Positions 11,151 through 18,786 of a stretch of 64,000 nt of DNA are shown piece after piece. A program made the position numbers and the translations under genes. Positions within the stretch are counted from its first letter, which is position 1. Each line of letters opens with the position of its first letter. The stretch covers positions 1 to 64,000 of the forward strand of contig NZ_LSAZ01000001.1 of NCBI RefSeq assembly GCF_001584325.1, read 5' to 3'. Source of the DNA: Bacillus nakamurai (GTDB lineage: Bacteria > Bacillota > Bacilli > Bacillales > Bacillaceae). The notes under the pieces were generated by a model. It was not told where the DNA came from, did no database searches, and saw only the letters and a list, made by a program, of their open reading frames with translations.

Positions 11151-11742
11151 TCTAAAAGGGAACAAAAAGTCAATTGTAGCAATGATCATGGTGTTTGCCT
11201 TAATGGTTGCATTAGTAGGTCCGCAAGTATCAGCTAAAACCAATCCATCCGTCAGTTACTCCGGGGAAGAGATTTTTTCCGGAATCTTTTTCGGACAAGG
11301 TGAAGTCGCAAAGCTTCTCCCAGAGGTATGGGATTCCAAAGCCGTTCAAAAAATCGATCAGGATGAATTAAAACAAGTCTCAGACCAGGTCATCGCTGAT
11401 ATTAAAAATGCTTCTCCCACTTATTTTAAAGAATTAAAAACAGCGGTTTACAGCGGTGACTACGAGCAAGTAAACAGCATGATTGAAAAAGGTTCAGCGA
11501 TTATGGCGAAAGTGCTCAAAGCGGAATTTGACAAAAACAGCTTTGACAAAGGAAAATCAACAGCCATCGGCCAATGCGCGACAGCTGTATGGGTATTTTT
11601 AAACGCGGCAGCCGCCATTGAAACGATTGCTTTGGCCGTAGCGGCCATTATTTTGACAGTGGCGAGCGTTGATGATGACTCTGATTTAGGAAAAGAGCAG
11701 CTCATCGCCAATGTTGTTGACAGAATTAATGCGCAGCACTAA
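11143..11742 (+). CDS. SdpC-like killing-factor precursor
   Basis: A 199-residue secreted precursor. A signal peptide spans about 1-31 (basic MDNLKGNKKS, hydrophobic core, cut near VSA-KT). The pro-region has YSGEEIFSGIFFGQGEVAKL, which matches the FSGEDYFRGLLFGQGEVGKL-type motif of SdpC. The hydrophobic toxin segment covers about 140-175 (IGQCATAVWVFLNAAAAIET and on), with an acidic end (DDDSDLG). SDP proper carries a CxxxxxC disulfide; here only Cys145 is present in the whole protein. TTG start, AGGAGG upstream. The killing range cannot be read from sequence. Confidence 0.85.
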   Translation: MDNLKGNKKSIVAMIMVFALMVALVGPQVSAKTNPSVSYSGEEIFSGIFFGQGEVAKLLPEVWDSKAVQKIDQDELKQVSDQVIADIKNASPTYFKELKTAVYSGDYEQVNSMIEKGSAIMAKVLKAEFDKNSFDKGKSTAIGQCATAVWVFLNAAAAIETIALAVAAIILTVASVDDDSDLGKEQLIANVVDRINAQH

Positions 11743-11754
11743 AGCTCACGGGAG

Positions 11755-11786
11755 AAACGCTAAGGAAACGTGCCTTAGCGTTTTTT
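11755..11786. terminator. Terminator between the Sdp-like operon and the merR gene
   Basis: An 11-bp perfect stem (AAACGCTAAGG/CCTTAGCGTTT) with a 7-nt loop and a T tract. It overlaps the last codons of the convergent MerR gene. Confidence 0.85.
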
Positions 11787-12701
11787 CAATTGCAGCGCCT
11801 GTTTTAAATACGCTTTTGAATCAAAACCGAGCGCCTCGTCCGCTTCTTTTTTGATTTCAAGCTGATATTGCACATACGTGTCATATTTCGGGCTCAGTTT
11901 CTGGAGGAGATTGCTGAAAGGCGACCCTTCCTTCAGCGCCGGTAAATCAGAAGCTGATTCCCCGAGTTTGATGAGGCTTTCTCTGTATTCTTCATCTGTC
12001 TGCACTCTCTTCACAAGCTGGATAAGGATGTTTTTATGGGTTTCCCAAGTTGCGGGATCTTTCTTCAATATCAGCTCAATAAATTGGTCGTGCTGGGCTT
12101 TGTATTGCTGAAGCTGTGCCGGATCCTCCTGTCCGAGCAGCTGCATCATCGGATGTGCCGCCGGGACTTCTTCCATATCATCCAATACTTTGATCAGCTC
12201 TGCCCAATTCTCTTTTTTCTCATCTGTATCAATGGCAAAGTCAAAGAATGGTTCGAACAGCGTCGCGATAAATTCTCCGAACTCTCCCGGGAACAGCTTT
12301 TTCAGCTGAAATCCCATATACTTCGGCTCATCGATTTTAACTTCTCCGATATCATGTAAAATGGAATCGACATTTTCTGTATTCTTCACGCGTTTCATCA
12401 GCATCTCCGTTAATTTCCGTTCCTGCTCCAGCTCTTCAATTTGCAGGCTGAGCTTTTGATGCTGCTGCTGTAAAATATCATGTAAGCTGCTGCCTTCTAA
12501 TAAGAATGCTTTAATGTCGCTGACAGACAGCGCCAGCATTCTGAGAGCAGCAATCATTTTCAGCGTATTGACATCCTGATCCGAGTATTCCCGGTAGCCG
12601 TTGTCAGGATTTTTGCTGACCGTAATCAGCCCTTCCTGTTCATAATATTTGATGGCTTTTTTCGTGAGACCCGTCTGGCGGGCTGCTTCTTTTATATTCA
12701 T
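11775..12701 (-). CDS. MerR family transcriptional regulator with long effector domain
   Basis: A 308-residue regulator. The winged helix-turn-helix is at 1-70 (KEAARQTGLTKKAIKYYEQE, then NGYREYSDQDV), followed by the coiled-coil dimer helix (about 80-108) and an unusually long C-terminal region of about 200 residues with no cysteine cluster, so metal sensing is unlikely. Its ligand is not recognisable. It ends convergently against the SdpC-like gene and is transcribed away from frlB, so it could regulate itself or an unlinked target. In B. subtilis yurQ and frlB are close together, so this gene is part of the insertion. Confidence 0.8.
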   Translation of the reverse strand: MNIKEAARQTGLTKKAIKYYEQEGLITVSKNPDNGYREYSDQDVNTLKMIAALRMLALSVSDIKAFLLEGSSLHDILQQQHQKLSLQIEELEQERKLTEMLMKRVKNTENVDSILHDIGEVKIDEPKYMGFQLKKLFPGEFGEFIATLFEPFFDFAIDTDEKKENWAELIKVLDDMEEVPAAHPMMQLLGQEDPAQLQQYKAQHDQFIELILKKDPATWETHKNILIQLVKRVQTDEEYRESLIKLGESASDLPALKEGSPFSNLLQKLSPKYDTYVQYQLEIKKEADEALGFDSKAYLKQALQLKKR

Positions 12702-12849
12702 TTTTGTATCACTCCTTGCTACCCATTCTAAACGTGTCTCTAAGGGTCAGGTCAAGAGAGTGAGGGAAATTAAACCGGGCCTATGTCGCCTATTATATTT
12801 TAGAAATTTCAGAAAATAATATTGATAACACTCCTGTTATGCGATTAAT

Positions 12850-12874
12850 ATAACGTTATATAACGTTATATAAT
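12850..12874 (+). promoter_or_regulatory. Tandem palindromic operator overlapping the frlB promoter
   Basis: The 10-bp perfect palindrome ATAACGTTAT occurs twice back to back (12850-12859 and 12860-12869) and runs into TATAAT at 12869-12874, a likely -10 of frlB. A similar palindrome with a central ACGTTATAAT core lies between frlR and msmX. FrlR, a GntR/HutC regulator encoded nearby, is the obvious binder; this is inference. Confidence 0.6.
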
Positions 12875-12896
12875 AAAATACTGAGGAGTGAAGGAT

Positions 12897-13883
12897 TTGA
12901 GTCAAACTGCCGCAAAAGTGAATCAACAGGTTCAGGCTTTCTTGCAAGATCTGAAAGGAAAAACGATTGATCATGTCTTTTTTGTCGCATGCGGAGGTTC
13001 TTCTGCCATTATGCACCCGAGCAAGTATGTGTTTGACAGAGAGGCGAAAGCAATCAGTTCCGATCTCTACAGCTCGAATGAATTTATTCAGCGCAATCCC
13101 GTGCAGCTCGGAGAAAACTCCCTCGTTATTTTGTGCTCGCATTCAGGCAACACGCCGGAAACGGTAAAAGCCGCCGGGTTTGCAAGAAAAAAAGGCGCGC
13201 TGACAATTGCTCTGACCTTTGAGCCTGACTCCCCGTTAGCGAAAGAAGCTCAATATGCCGCCGTATACGATTGGGGCGAAGAAGCCTTGGCGATGAATAC
13301 AAACTACGGCGTCCTTTACCAAATTGTCTTCGGCGCTTTAAACGTATTGGAAAGCCATGCTGCGTTTGAGCAGGCGATCGACGGGCTTGATAAGCTGCAG
13401 GCTGTGTATGATAAAGCGCTTGAACAGGAAGCGGACAATGCAAAGGCGTTTGCGAAAGCCCACGAAAAAGAAGACATCATTTATACAATGGCAAGCGGTG
13501 CAAACTACGGCGTCGCTTACTCCTACAGCATCTGCATTCTGATGGAAATGCAATGGATTCACTCCCACGCCATTCATGCCGGAGAATATTTTCACGGACC
13601 GTTCGAAATCATTGATGAATCCGTTCCGTTTATTATTCTGCTTGGCTTAGATGAAACAAGGCCCCTTGAAGAGCGGGCGCTTTCCTTCTCAAAAAAATAC
13701 GGCAAAAAACTGACTGTTCTTGATGCCGGAACATATGATTTTTCCGGAATTGATGATTCGGTAAAAGGTTATCTTGCTCCCCTTGTGTTAAACAGGGAGC
13801 TGAGAAGTTATGCGGATGCTTTGGCCGATGCAAGAAATCATCCGTTAAGCCAGAGACGATATATGTGGAAAGTCGAATATTAA
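12897..13883 (+). CDS. frlB: FrlB, fructosamine-6-phosphate deglycase
   Basis: Cytoplasmic SIS-fold enzyme that splits fructosamine 6-phosphates into glucose 6-phosphate and the free amino acid. Two sugar isomerase domains: the first carries CGGSSA and LCSHSGNTPETVKAA, the second GEYFHGPFEIID. At 328 residues it equals B. subtilis FrlB. The start is TTG 12897; a GTG at 12888 directly abuts the GAGGAG and is too close. The gene looks intact although frlO and frlM-frlD downstream are damaged, and its substrate-forming kinase FrlD is missing from the locus. Confidence 0.94.
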   Translation: MSQTAAKVNQQVQAFLQDLKGKTIDHVFFVACGGSSAIMHPSKYVFDREAKAISSDLYSSNEFIQRNPVQLGENSLVILCSHSGNTPETVKAAGFARKKGALTIALTFEPDSPLAKEAQYAAVYDWGEEALAMNTNYGVLYQIVFGALNVLESHAAFEQAIDGLDKLQAVYDKALEQEADNAKAFAKAHEKEDIIYTMASGANYGVAYSYSICILMEMQWIHSHAIHAGEYFHGPFEIIDESVPFIILLGLDETRPLEERALSFSKKYGKKLTVLDAGTYDFSGIDDSVKGYLAPLVLNRELRSYADALADARNHPLSQRRYMWKVEY

Positions 13884-13900
13884 AAACGCGGATTATATTA

Positions 13901-13932
13901 CACCGGACTATATATAACATTATAGTCCGGTG
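13901..13932 (+). repeat. Strong intercistronic hairpin between frlB and frlO
   Basis: A 12-bp perfect stem (CACCGGACTATA/TATAGTCCGGTG) with an 8-nt loop and no T tract after it. It may be an mRNA stabiliser or processing site that raises frlB over downstream genes, and its AT-rich loop flanks resemble part of the FrlR operator. Confidence 0.5.
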
Positions 13933-13950
13933 ATAAAGGAGGAAAAGCGT

Positions 13951-14310
13951 CTGAAAAAGCTCATCTGCCTGTTCGTTCTGTTATCCGTATTTCTGTTCAT
14001 TGCTGCCGGCTGTTCAAGCCAAAGCAGTTCCTCAGACGGGAAAGTGACCTTGAAGTTTTTCCACAGGTGGCCGAAAGAGCCGGAAAAAAGCTACTTTGAA
14101 GAGGCGGTTAAGGAATTTGAAGCCGCTGCCGTACAGGATATCACAAGCGCTGAATCAATGGTGCCATGGTTTGATATGGATGTTGATGTTGAAATAGCGG
14201 ATGTGTATGCCGCAAGCGTCCAGCAGATGCTTGGGGGCACGATGACGCCGCAGCAGGTGATGAAGGCGGTGCAGAAAGCTGCGCAGCAAGTCAAAGCGTC
14301 TGCTGAATAG
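13951..14310 (+). pseudogene. frlO: frlO remnant: solute-binding lipoprotein with large internal deletion
   Basis: FrlO is the extracellular solute-binding lipoprotein of the fructosamine ABC importer, about 420 residues in B. subtilis. Here only 119 codons remain. The N-terminal lipoprotein signal with lipobox (FIAAGC) and about 60 residues are joined in frame, near 14131, to the C-terminal end (residues around DVEIADVYAASVQQMLGG). About 300 residues including the ligand site are gone, so the product cannot bind substrate. The start appears to be CTG 13951 (AAAGGAGG seven nt before) or an upstream GTG at 13930. The reading frame is preserved, so translation to frlN is not polar. Confidence 0.85.
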
Positions 14311-14337
14311 AAAAGGCTCTTTTGTTAAAGGAGATGA

Positions 14338-15222
14338 ATGTCCTTGGTCAACCAAAATCGATTCATTCCGTATTTGTTTCTCGCGCCGGCCCTGATTTTT
14401 TTACTTTTCGTTTACGTTCCGATTATTGAGAATGTGTTTCTCAGCTTGTTTGAATGGAGCTCGTTTAATCCTGAAAAAACGTTTATCGGATTGAAAAACT
14501 ATATCGAGCTGTTTCATGACCCCGTGTTTTTCAAAGCACTCGGCAACAATGTGCTGTACGCGGTGATTTCGATTATCTGCCAAGTGTGCGGCGGATTAAT
14601 TTTGGCGGCTGTGCTGGAAGACAGACTGGTGAGAAAATGGTCGCCGTTTTTCCGTACGGTATTTTTTCTCCCCGTCGTCATCTCCATGACTGTCATCGCT
14701 TTGCTGTTTGATTTTATTTATAACCCGGAGATCGGGCTCTTGAATCAGCTGTTGGAGGCGGTCGGTCTTGATGAGCTGACACGGGCCTGGCTCGGCGATG
14801 AAAACACCGCCATGCTGTCTGTCATTTTTGTTTCTCAATGGCAGTCTGTCGGTTATATCGCCATGTTATATATTGTAGCCATTCAAAAGATACCGGATGA
14901 ATTGTACGAATCGGCACAGCTGGACGGCGCGGGCAAGGTGCAGCAGTTTTTTCACATTACGGTGCCGCAGACGAAGGAAATGTCGTTTGTTGCCGTGGTG
15001 ATGACGCTGACCGGGGCGTTTACCGTGTTTAACGAGCCGTATATTTTGACAGGCGGCGGGCCGGGAAATGCTTCTGAAGTGCTGAGCACGTTTTTATATA
15101 AGAGCGCCTTTACAAAAGATATGATGGGATACGCCTCTGCGATCGCGACCGTGGTGCTTTTGCTTACACTTGCTTTGTCGCTCATACAAATGAAGTTTTT
15201 TAAAACTGGAAAGGAGGAGTAG
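14338..15222 (+). CDS. frlN: FrlN, ABC transporter permease for fructosamines
   Basis: A 294-residue permease of the MalF type with six hydrophobic segments and the cytoplasmic EAA loop (YESAQLDGAGKVQQFFHITVP). With FrlM and FrlO, and the shared ATPase MsmX, it would import fructosamines. ATG start 14338 with AAAGGAGATG. The gene itself is intact, but both partners FrlO and FrlM are destroyed here, so the importer cannot work unless other subunits substitute. Confidence 0.9.
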   Translation: MSLVNQNRFIPYLFLAPALIFLLFVYVPIIENVFLSLFEWSSFNPEKTFIGLKNYIELFHDPVFFKALGNNVLYAVISIICQVCGGLILAAVLEDRLVRKWSPFFRTVFFLPVVISMTVIALLFDFIYNPEIGLLNQLLEAVGLDELTRAWLGDENTAMLSVIFVSQWQSVGYIAMLYIVAIQKIPDELYESAQLDGAGKVQQFFHITVPQTKEMSFVAVVMTLTGAFTVFNEPYILTGGGPGNASEVLSTFLYKSAFTKDMMGYASAIATVVLLLTLALSLIQMKFFKTGKEE

Positions 15223-15225
15223 CCG

Positions 15226-15576
15226 ATGCTTCCTGAAAAGACGGGCTCATACAGAATGGAACCGGATCTGAATCAAACGCCGGCCGTCAAAACAGCTGTA
15301 AAACGGAGAAAATGGTATATCGGGGAAACGTCTGTATGGCTGTTTCTCTTTATCTATTTGATTGCCGTCGCTGATATAATAGATACATTGGGTGCGGGAG
15401 ATTCTTTTATCGCCGGATTTCTTACCGGCTTTTTCGAGCATCAGGATATTCGCCATGCGCTTGAGGAGGCCGCGCGGACGGCTGCGAAAACGTGCGGGGT
15501 ATTCGGGGCGTTCGGATACGGTCATCCATACAGGCCTGACGGCGGCAAAAGCAGTGAAAAAACGAGAATACTATAA
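15226..15576 (+). pseudogene. frlM-frlD deletion fusion
   Basis: A 116-codon ORF made of two different genes. Residues 1-48 look like the N-terminus of the permease FrlM (cytoplasmic tail, then ETSVWLFLFIYLIAVA, the first membrane segment). From about residue 49 it is the C-terminal end of a PfkB-type sugar kinase with the catalytic motif DTLGAGDSFIAGFLTG, as in FrlD, the fructoselysine 6-kinase. The deletion removed most of frlM (about 250 codons) and most of frlD. ATG 15226, GGAGGAG upstream. Neither activity can remain. Confidence 0.85.
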
Positions 15577-15593
15577 GCAGTGTCTCGTTTTTT
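15557..15593. terminator. Terminator between the frl operon and frlR
   Basis: AAAAAACGAGA pairs with TCTCGTTTTTT across a loop of about 15 nt, flanked by A and T tracts, between convergent genes. Confidence 0.75.
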
Positions 15594-15600
15594 ATGCCTG

Positions 15601-16329
15601 TTACGTGTAAGGACTGTTAATGGTAAATGTGACGCGGTCGGTATGCATTAAAAACAGCGAGCTGTAAATCGGCTGGTCTTTTGACATAAAAGCGGTTTTG
15701 TCAATTTCAAAAAGCGCATCCCCGATATCACAAGCCAAATACCGGCTTTCTTCCTGTTTGGCATACACGACATTCAACAGCTTCGTGTTATGGGTGGGGA
15801 CGACCTGATAGTGCTGTTTCATAATATCATGCATGGATACGCCGTCACTGATGAACGTGTCGATATCGGGAAACAAATGAAGCGGATAGTGGGCGATTTC
15901 AAATGAGAGCGGCTGGTCGTCGTGAAATAAAATGCGTTTTAATTCAAGGACGGGGCTCTCAGGTGCGACGTTCAGCTTTTGAGCGATGGGTTTGGGCGCT
16001 TCGATGATTTCGTGGGAAAGGACCTGATGTTTCGGTTTTTTTCCTGTCGATTCCATAAATTCTGAGTAGCCGTTAACCGCGATCAGTTCCCGTTTTAGTT
16101 TAGGGCTTTTCACGAACGTTCCTTTTCCCTGCTGCCGAATGAGCCAGCCTTCTTCAACCAGGTCGAGGATGGCCTTTCTGACGGTTATCCGGCTGACATT
16201 GTACGTCTCACAAAGCTCGTTTTCAGTCGGCAGTTTGACGGAAGGGGAATAAATGCCCTTTTTAATGTCATCCGCAATAATTTGTTTCAGCTGAATATAT
16301 AAAGGTTTTGAACTCCCGTTATTTAACAA
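15601..16329 (-). CDS. frlR: FrlR, GntR/HutC-family regulator of the frl genes
   Basis: A 242-residue repressor: winged HTH at about 10-75 (LCETYNVSRITVRKAILDLV, then GTFV wing), followed by a UTRA effector-binding domain of the HutC subfamily (from about 90). In B. subtilis FrlR (YurK) represses the frl operon and responds to phosphorylated fructosamines. It is intact here. Its divergent upstream region carries the palindrome GTATTATGAC/GTTATAATAC, so it probably also controls itself and perhaps msmX. Whether its inducer can still form without FrlD is doubtful. Confidence 0.92.
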   Translation of the reverse strand: MLNNGSSKPLYIQLKQIIADDIKKGIYSPSVKLPTENELCETYNVSRITVRKAILDLVEEGWLIRQQGKGTFVKSPKLKRELIAVNGYSEFMESTGKKPKHQVLSHEIIEAPKPIAQKLNVAPESPVLELKRILFHDDQPLSFEIAHYPLHLFPDIDTFISDGVSMHDIMKQHYQVVPTHNTKLLNVVYAKQEESRYLACDIGDALFEIDKTAFMSKDQPIYSSLFLMHTDRVTFTINSPYT

Positions 16330-16370
16330 TAGGGCGGACCTCCTTATTTCATGTATTATTTATATTATAT

Positions 16371-16390
16371 GTATTATGACGTTATAATAC
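16371..16390. promoter_or_regulatory. Putative FrlR operator between frlR and msmX
   Basis: A 20-bp inverted repeat, GTATTATGACGTTATAATAC, symmetric at 9 of 10 positions. It shares the ACGTTAT core with the tandem palindromes before frlB. Confidence 0.55.
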
Positions 16391-16485
16391 AAATTTGCTT
16401 TTATATTATGAATCTGGCAGAAACCCCGATTATTTTAAAAATAACAGAAAGCTGAGGCGGTTTCCAGTATTGGAGGAGGTTTCTA

Positions 16486-17589
16486 ATGGCATCATTAACA
16501 TTTGATCATATCAAAAAAACATATGGCTCTCAGTCACTGACAGTGAAGGATTTTCATTTAGATGTAAAGGATCAGGAGCTTTTGGTACTTGTCGGTCCTT
16601 CAGGCTGCGGCAAATCTACGACACTCAGAATGATCGCTGGGCTTGAGAGCATTTCAGAGGGGCAGCTTTATATCGGCGGTGATTTGGTGAATCATCTGCC
16701 GCCAAAGGATCGCGACATTGCAATGGTATTTCAGAATTACGCGCTGTACCCGCATATGACGGTATTTGATAATATGGCGTTCGGGCTCAAGCTTAGAAAA
16801 ATGCCGAAAAAAGAGATTACAGAGCGTGTACGGGCTGCCGCCGATATTTTGGAAATCGGGCATTTGCTGAAGCGGAAGCCGAAGGCCCTCTCAGGCGGGC
16901 AGCGGCAGAGGGTCGCACTCGGCCGGTCTATCGTGCGTGAGCCGAAGGTTTTTTTAATGGACGAGCCGCTTTCCAACTTAGACGCGAAATTGCGTGTGAC
17001 GATGCGCGCTGAAATCAGCAAGCTCCATCAGCGGCTGAAGGCGACCATCATTTATGTGACGCATGATCAGACAGAAGCGATGACGATGGGTGACCGAATT
17101 GTCGTGATGAATGAAGGAGACATTCAGCAGGCGGCAAGCCCCCGCGATATATATCACTATCCGGCGAATATGTTTGTGGCAGGATTTATCGGCTCGCCGG
17201 CGATAAATTTTATGAAGGGCGTGATTGAGGAAAAGCAGGGAGAGCTGTTTTTTGCCAACCCGTCTGTTCGTTTGCTTATTCCGAAAGAAAAAGCCGTCAT
17301 GCTTAAGCAAAAAGGATATAACGGTCAGCAGATGATGCTGGGGCTGCGTCCGGAGCATATGGCACTCGCAAATTCTAACAAGACGTTTGGATCAGTGTGC
17401 CGGGCCGTTGCGGAGGTGTGCGAAAACTTAGGCGCGGAAATGCATGTTCATGCAGCTGCGGGAGAGGAACGGCTGACCGTCCGCCTTGATGGAGGCACGC
17501 AAGTCAGGACTGGCGATGTCATTCAGCTTGCCGTCAATATGGACCGGGCCATCTTTTTTGATGCTGAAACCGAGGAAGCCGTCTATTAA
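16486..17589 (+). CDS. msmX: MsmX, shared sugar ABC transporter ATPase
   Basis: ATP-binding subunit used by several carbohydrate importers of Bacillus. The 367 residues have Walker A GPSGCGKST, signature LSGGQRQRVALGR, Walker B VFLMDEPLSNLD and the switch histidine in YVTHDQTEAMTMGD, followed by the MalK-like OB/TOBE regulatory domain. ATG start with GGAGGAGG upstream. It is intact, as expected because it serves transporters other than Frl. Confidence 0.95.
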   Translation: MASLTFDHIKKTYGSQSLTVKDFHLDVKDQELLVLVGPSGCGKSTTLRMIAGLESISEGQLYIGGDLVNHLPPKDRDIAMVFQNYALYPHMTVFDNMAFGLKLRKMPKKEITERVRAAADILEIGHLLKRKPKALSGGQRQRVALGRSIVREPKVFLMDEPLSNLDAKLRVTMRAEISKLHQRLKATIIYVTHDQTEAMTMGDRIVVMNEGDIQQAASPRDIYHYPANMFVAGFIGSPAINFMKGVIEEKQGELFFANPSVRLLIPKEKAVMLKQKGYNGQQMMLGLRPEHMALANSNKTFGSVCRAVAEVCENLGAEMHVHAAAGEERLTVRLDGGTQVRTGDVIQLAVNMDRAIFFDAETEEAVY

Positions 17590-17625
17590 AAAAGGGAGCC
17601 TGATTGCCGGGGCTCCCTTTACATT
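17590..17625. terminator. Terminator between msmX and bsn
   Basis: AAAGGGAGCC pairs with GGCTCCCTTT over a loop of about 10 nt between convergent genes. Confidence 0.75.
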
Positions 17626-17670
17626 TTTCATATGTTCAGTCAGAAAAAAGAGCCGGGGCCTCGTTCATCT

Positions 17671-18543
17671 TTACTGCCAAATCTCATCCGCCCATTCCGG
17701 ATGGTCAATAAACGGGTTGCGGTTATGCTGGTAGTCTTCATAAATGACGTCATTTCTCCGTTTTTCCGTGCTGTCGACAGGGTCTTGTTTATTCCATTTG
17801 AGCAAAACGGACAGTTTCCCCATGTACGGAGCGGAGCCGTTTCCCGTTTTCTCATTCAGCTCAAGGTCTGGATATCCGTCATCTCCTTCATAACGCACCG
17901 CCATGTAAAAAAGCATGCGTGCGACGTCTCCCTTAACCTCATTCCGCGGCTCCCACGAATCGCCGTCATAGTAATTGCCCGGCGCTTTAGGGTATTCCGT
18001 GCCGCCGTTATCAAAATCCATGTTGCCCCTGGCGCTGTTCACCTGGACATCTGCCGGACGCAAATGATGAATATCCGTGCCGGGGCCTGCCGCGGTTCCG
18101 AAGTTTCCGTGTGACTTTGCCCACACGTGTTCGCGGTTCCAGTCGCCCACACTGCCTCCGTTTTTACTTTTCGCCCGTGATTCCTGTGTATAGAGCAAGA
18201 TGACATTGTTCGGGTTTGCCGGGTCTTCATCAGTTTCCTTTAACGCATCCCACACTTGGCTGTAAGACAGCTTTGTATGACCGCTGATGATGCGGTGCAG
18301 GGCGCTTTTTAAGGCTGTCTCGCTTTTTCCCGAAGCTTCCTTGTAATACGTGTCTGTATCCGCCGAAGGAGCGAAGGAAGCCGAAGCGGACTGCGGTAAA
18401 ACGTGTGTGCCGCCGGCAGTTGAAACCGCCAATCGGCTGTACAGGTTTATTTCGGTTGGCGCGCCTGCAGAGGCAGACGGCGCAACCCATCCGGAAATCA
18501 ATAATAAACAGACGAGCGGCAGCATCCAATATTTTTTTGTCAT
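17671..18543 (-). CDS. bsn: Bsn, secreted endonuclease I family nuclease
   Basis: Extracellular nuclease of the endonuclease I/NucM family (known in B. subtilis as the RNase Bsn, YurI). 290 residues: Sec signal peptide at about 1-26 (cut near SASA-GAPT), then the His-Me nuclease core with NREHVWAKSHGNFG and TDIHHLRPADVQVNSARGN, which hold the metal and catalytic residues. The ATG at 18543 has AAAGGAGGG; the frame continues upstream but without another good start. Likely role: nucleotide scavenging from RNA. It is convergent with msmX and divergent from pucF. Confidence 0.93.
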   Translation of the reverse strand: MTKKYWMLPLVCLLLISGWVAPSASAGAPTEINLYSRLAVSTAGGTHVLPQSASASFAPSADTDTYYKEASGKSETALKSALHRIISGHTKLSYSQVWDALKETDEDPANPNNVILLYTQESRAKSKNGGSVGDWNREHVWAKSHGNFGTAAGPGTDIHHLRPADVQVNSARGNMDFDNGGTEYPKAPGNYYDGDSWEPRNEVKGDVARMLFYMAVRYEGDDGYPDLELNEKTGNGSAPYMGKLSVLLKWNKQDPVDSTEKRRNDVIYEDYQHNRNPFIDHPEWADEIWQ

Positions 18544-18786
18544 TACTTGCCCTCCTTTCCCTCTATTATCCAAAAAATAAAGCTCAAATTCTATCTTTTT
18601 CGAAAAATGGTTCCTTTGAATCGGCACCCACCAGACTTTCGGCTTATGGGCGGGGAGAGGCAGAGTTTGGATAGTGTGTCTAAAAAACAAAAGATTTTTT
18701 AGATGAAATGATAATGAACTCAGCATGCGCTCCCTCTATAATGAAGGTCACCGTGACAGTCTGCCGGAATGAAAGGGAGTGAGTAT

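Noticed and set aside
13930..13950. GTG 13930 as frlO start
   Set aside because: It lies before the AAAGGAGG at 13936-13943, whereas CTG 13951 is correctly spaced and opens a standard lipoprotein signal; a CTG start is rare, so some doubt remains.
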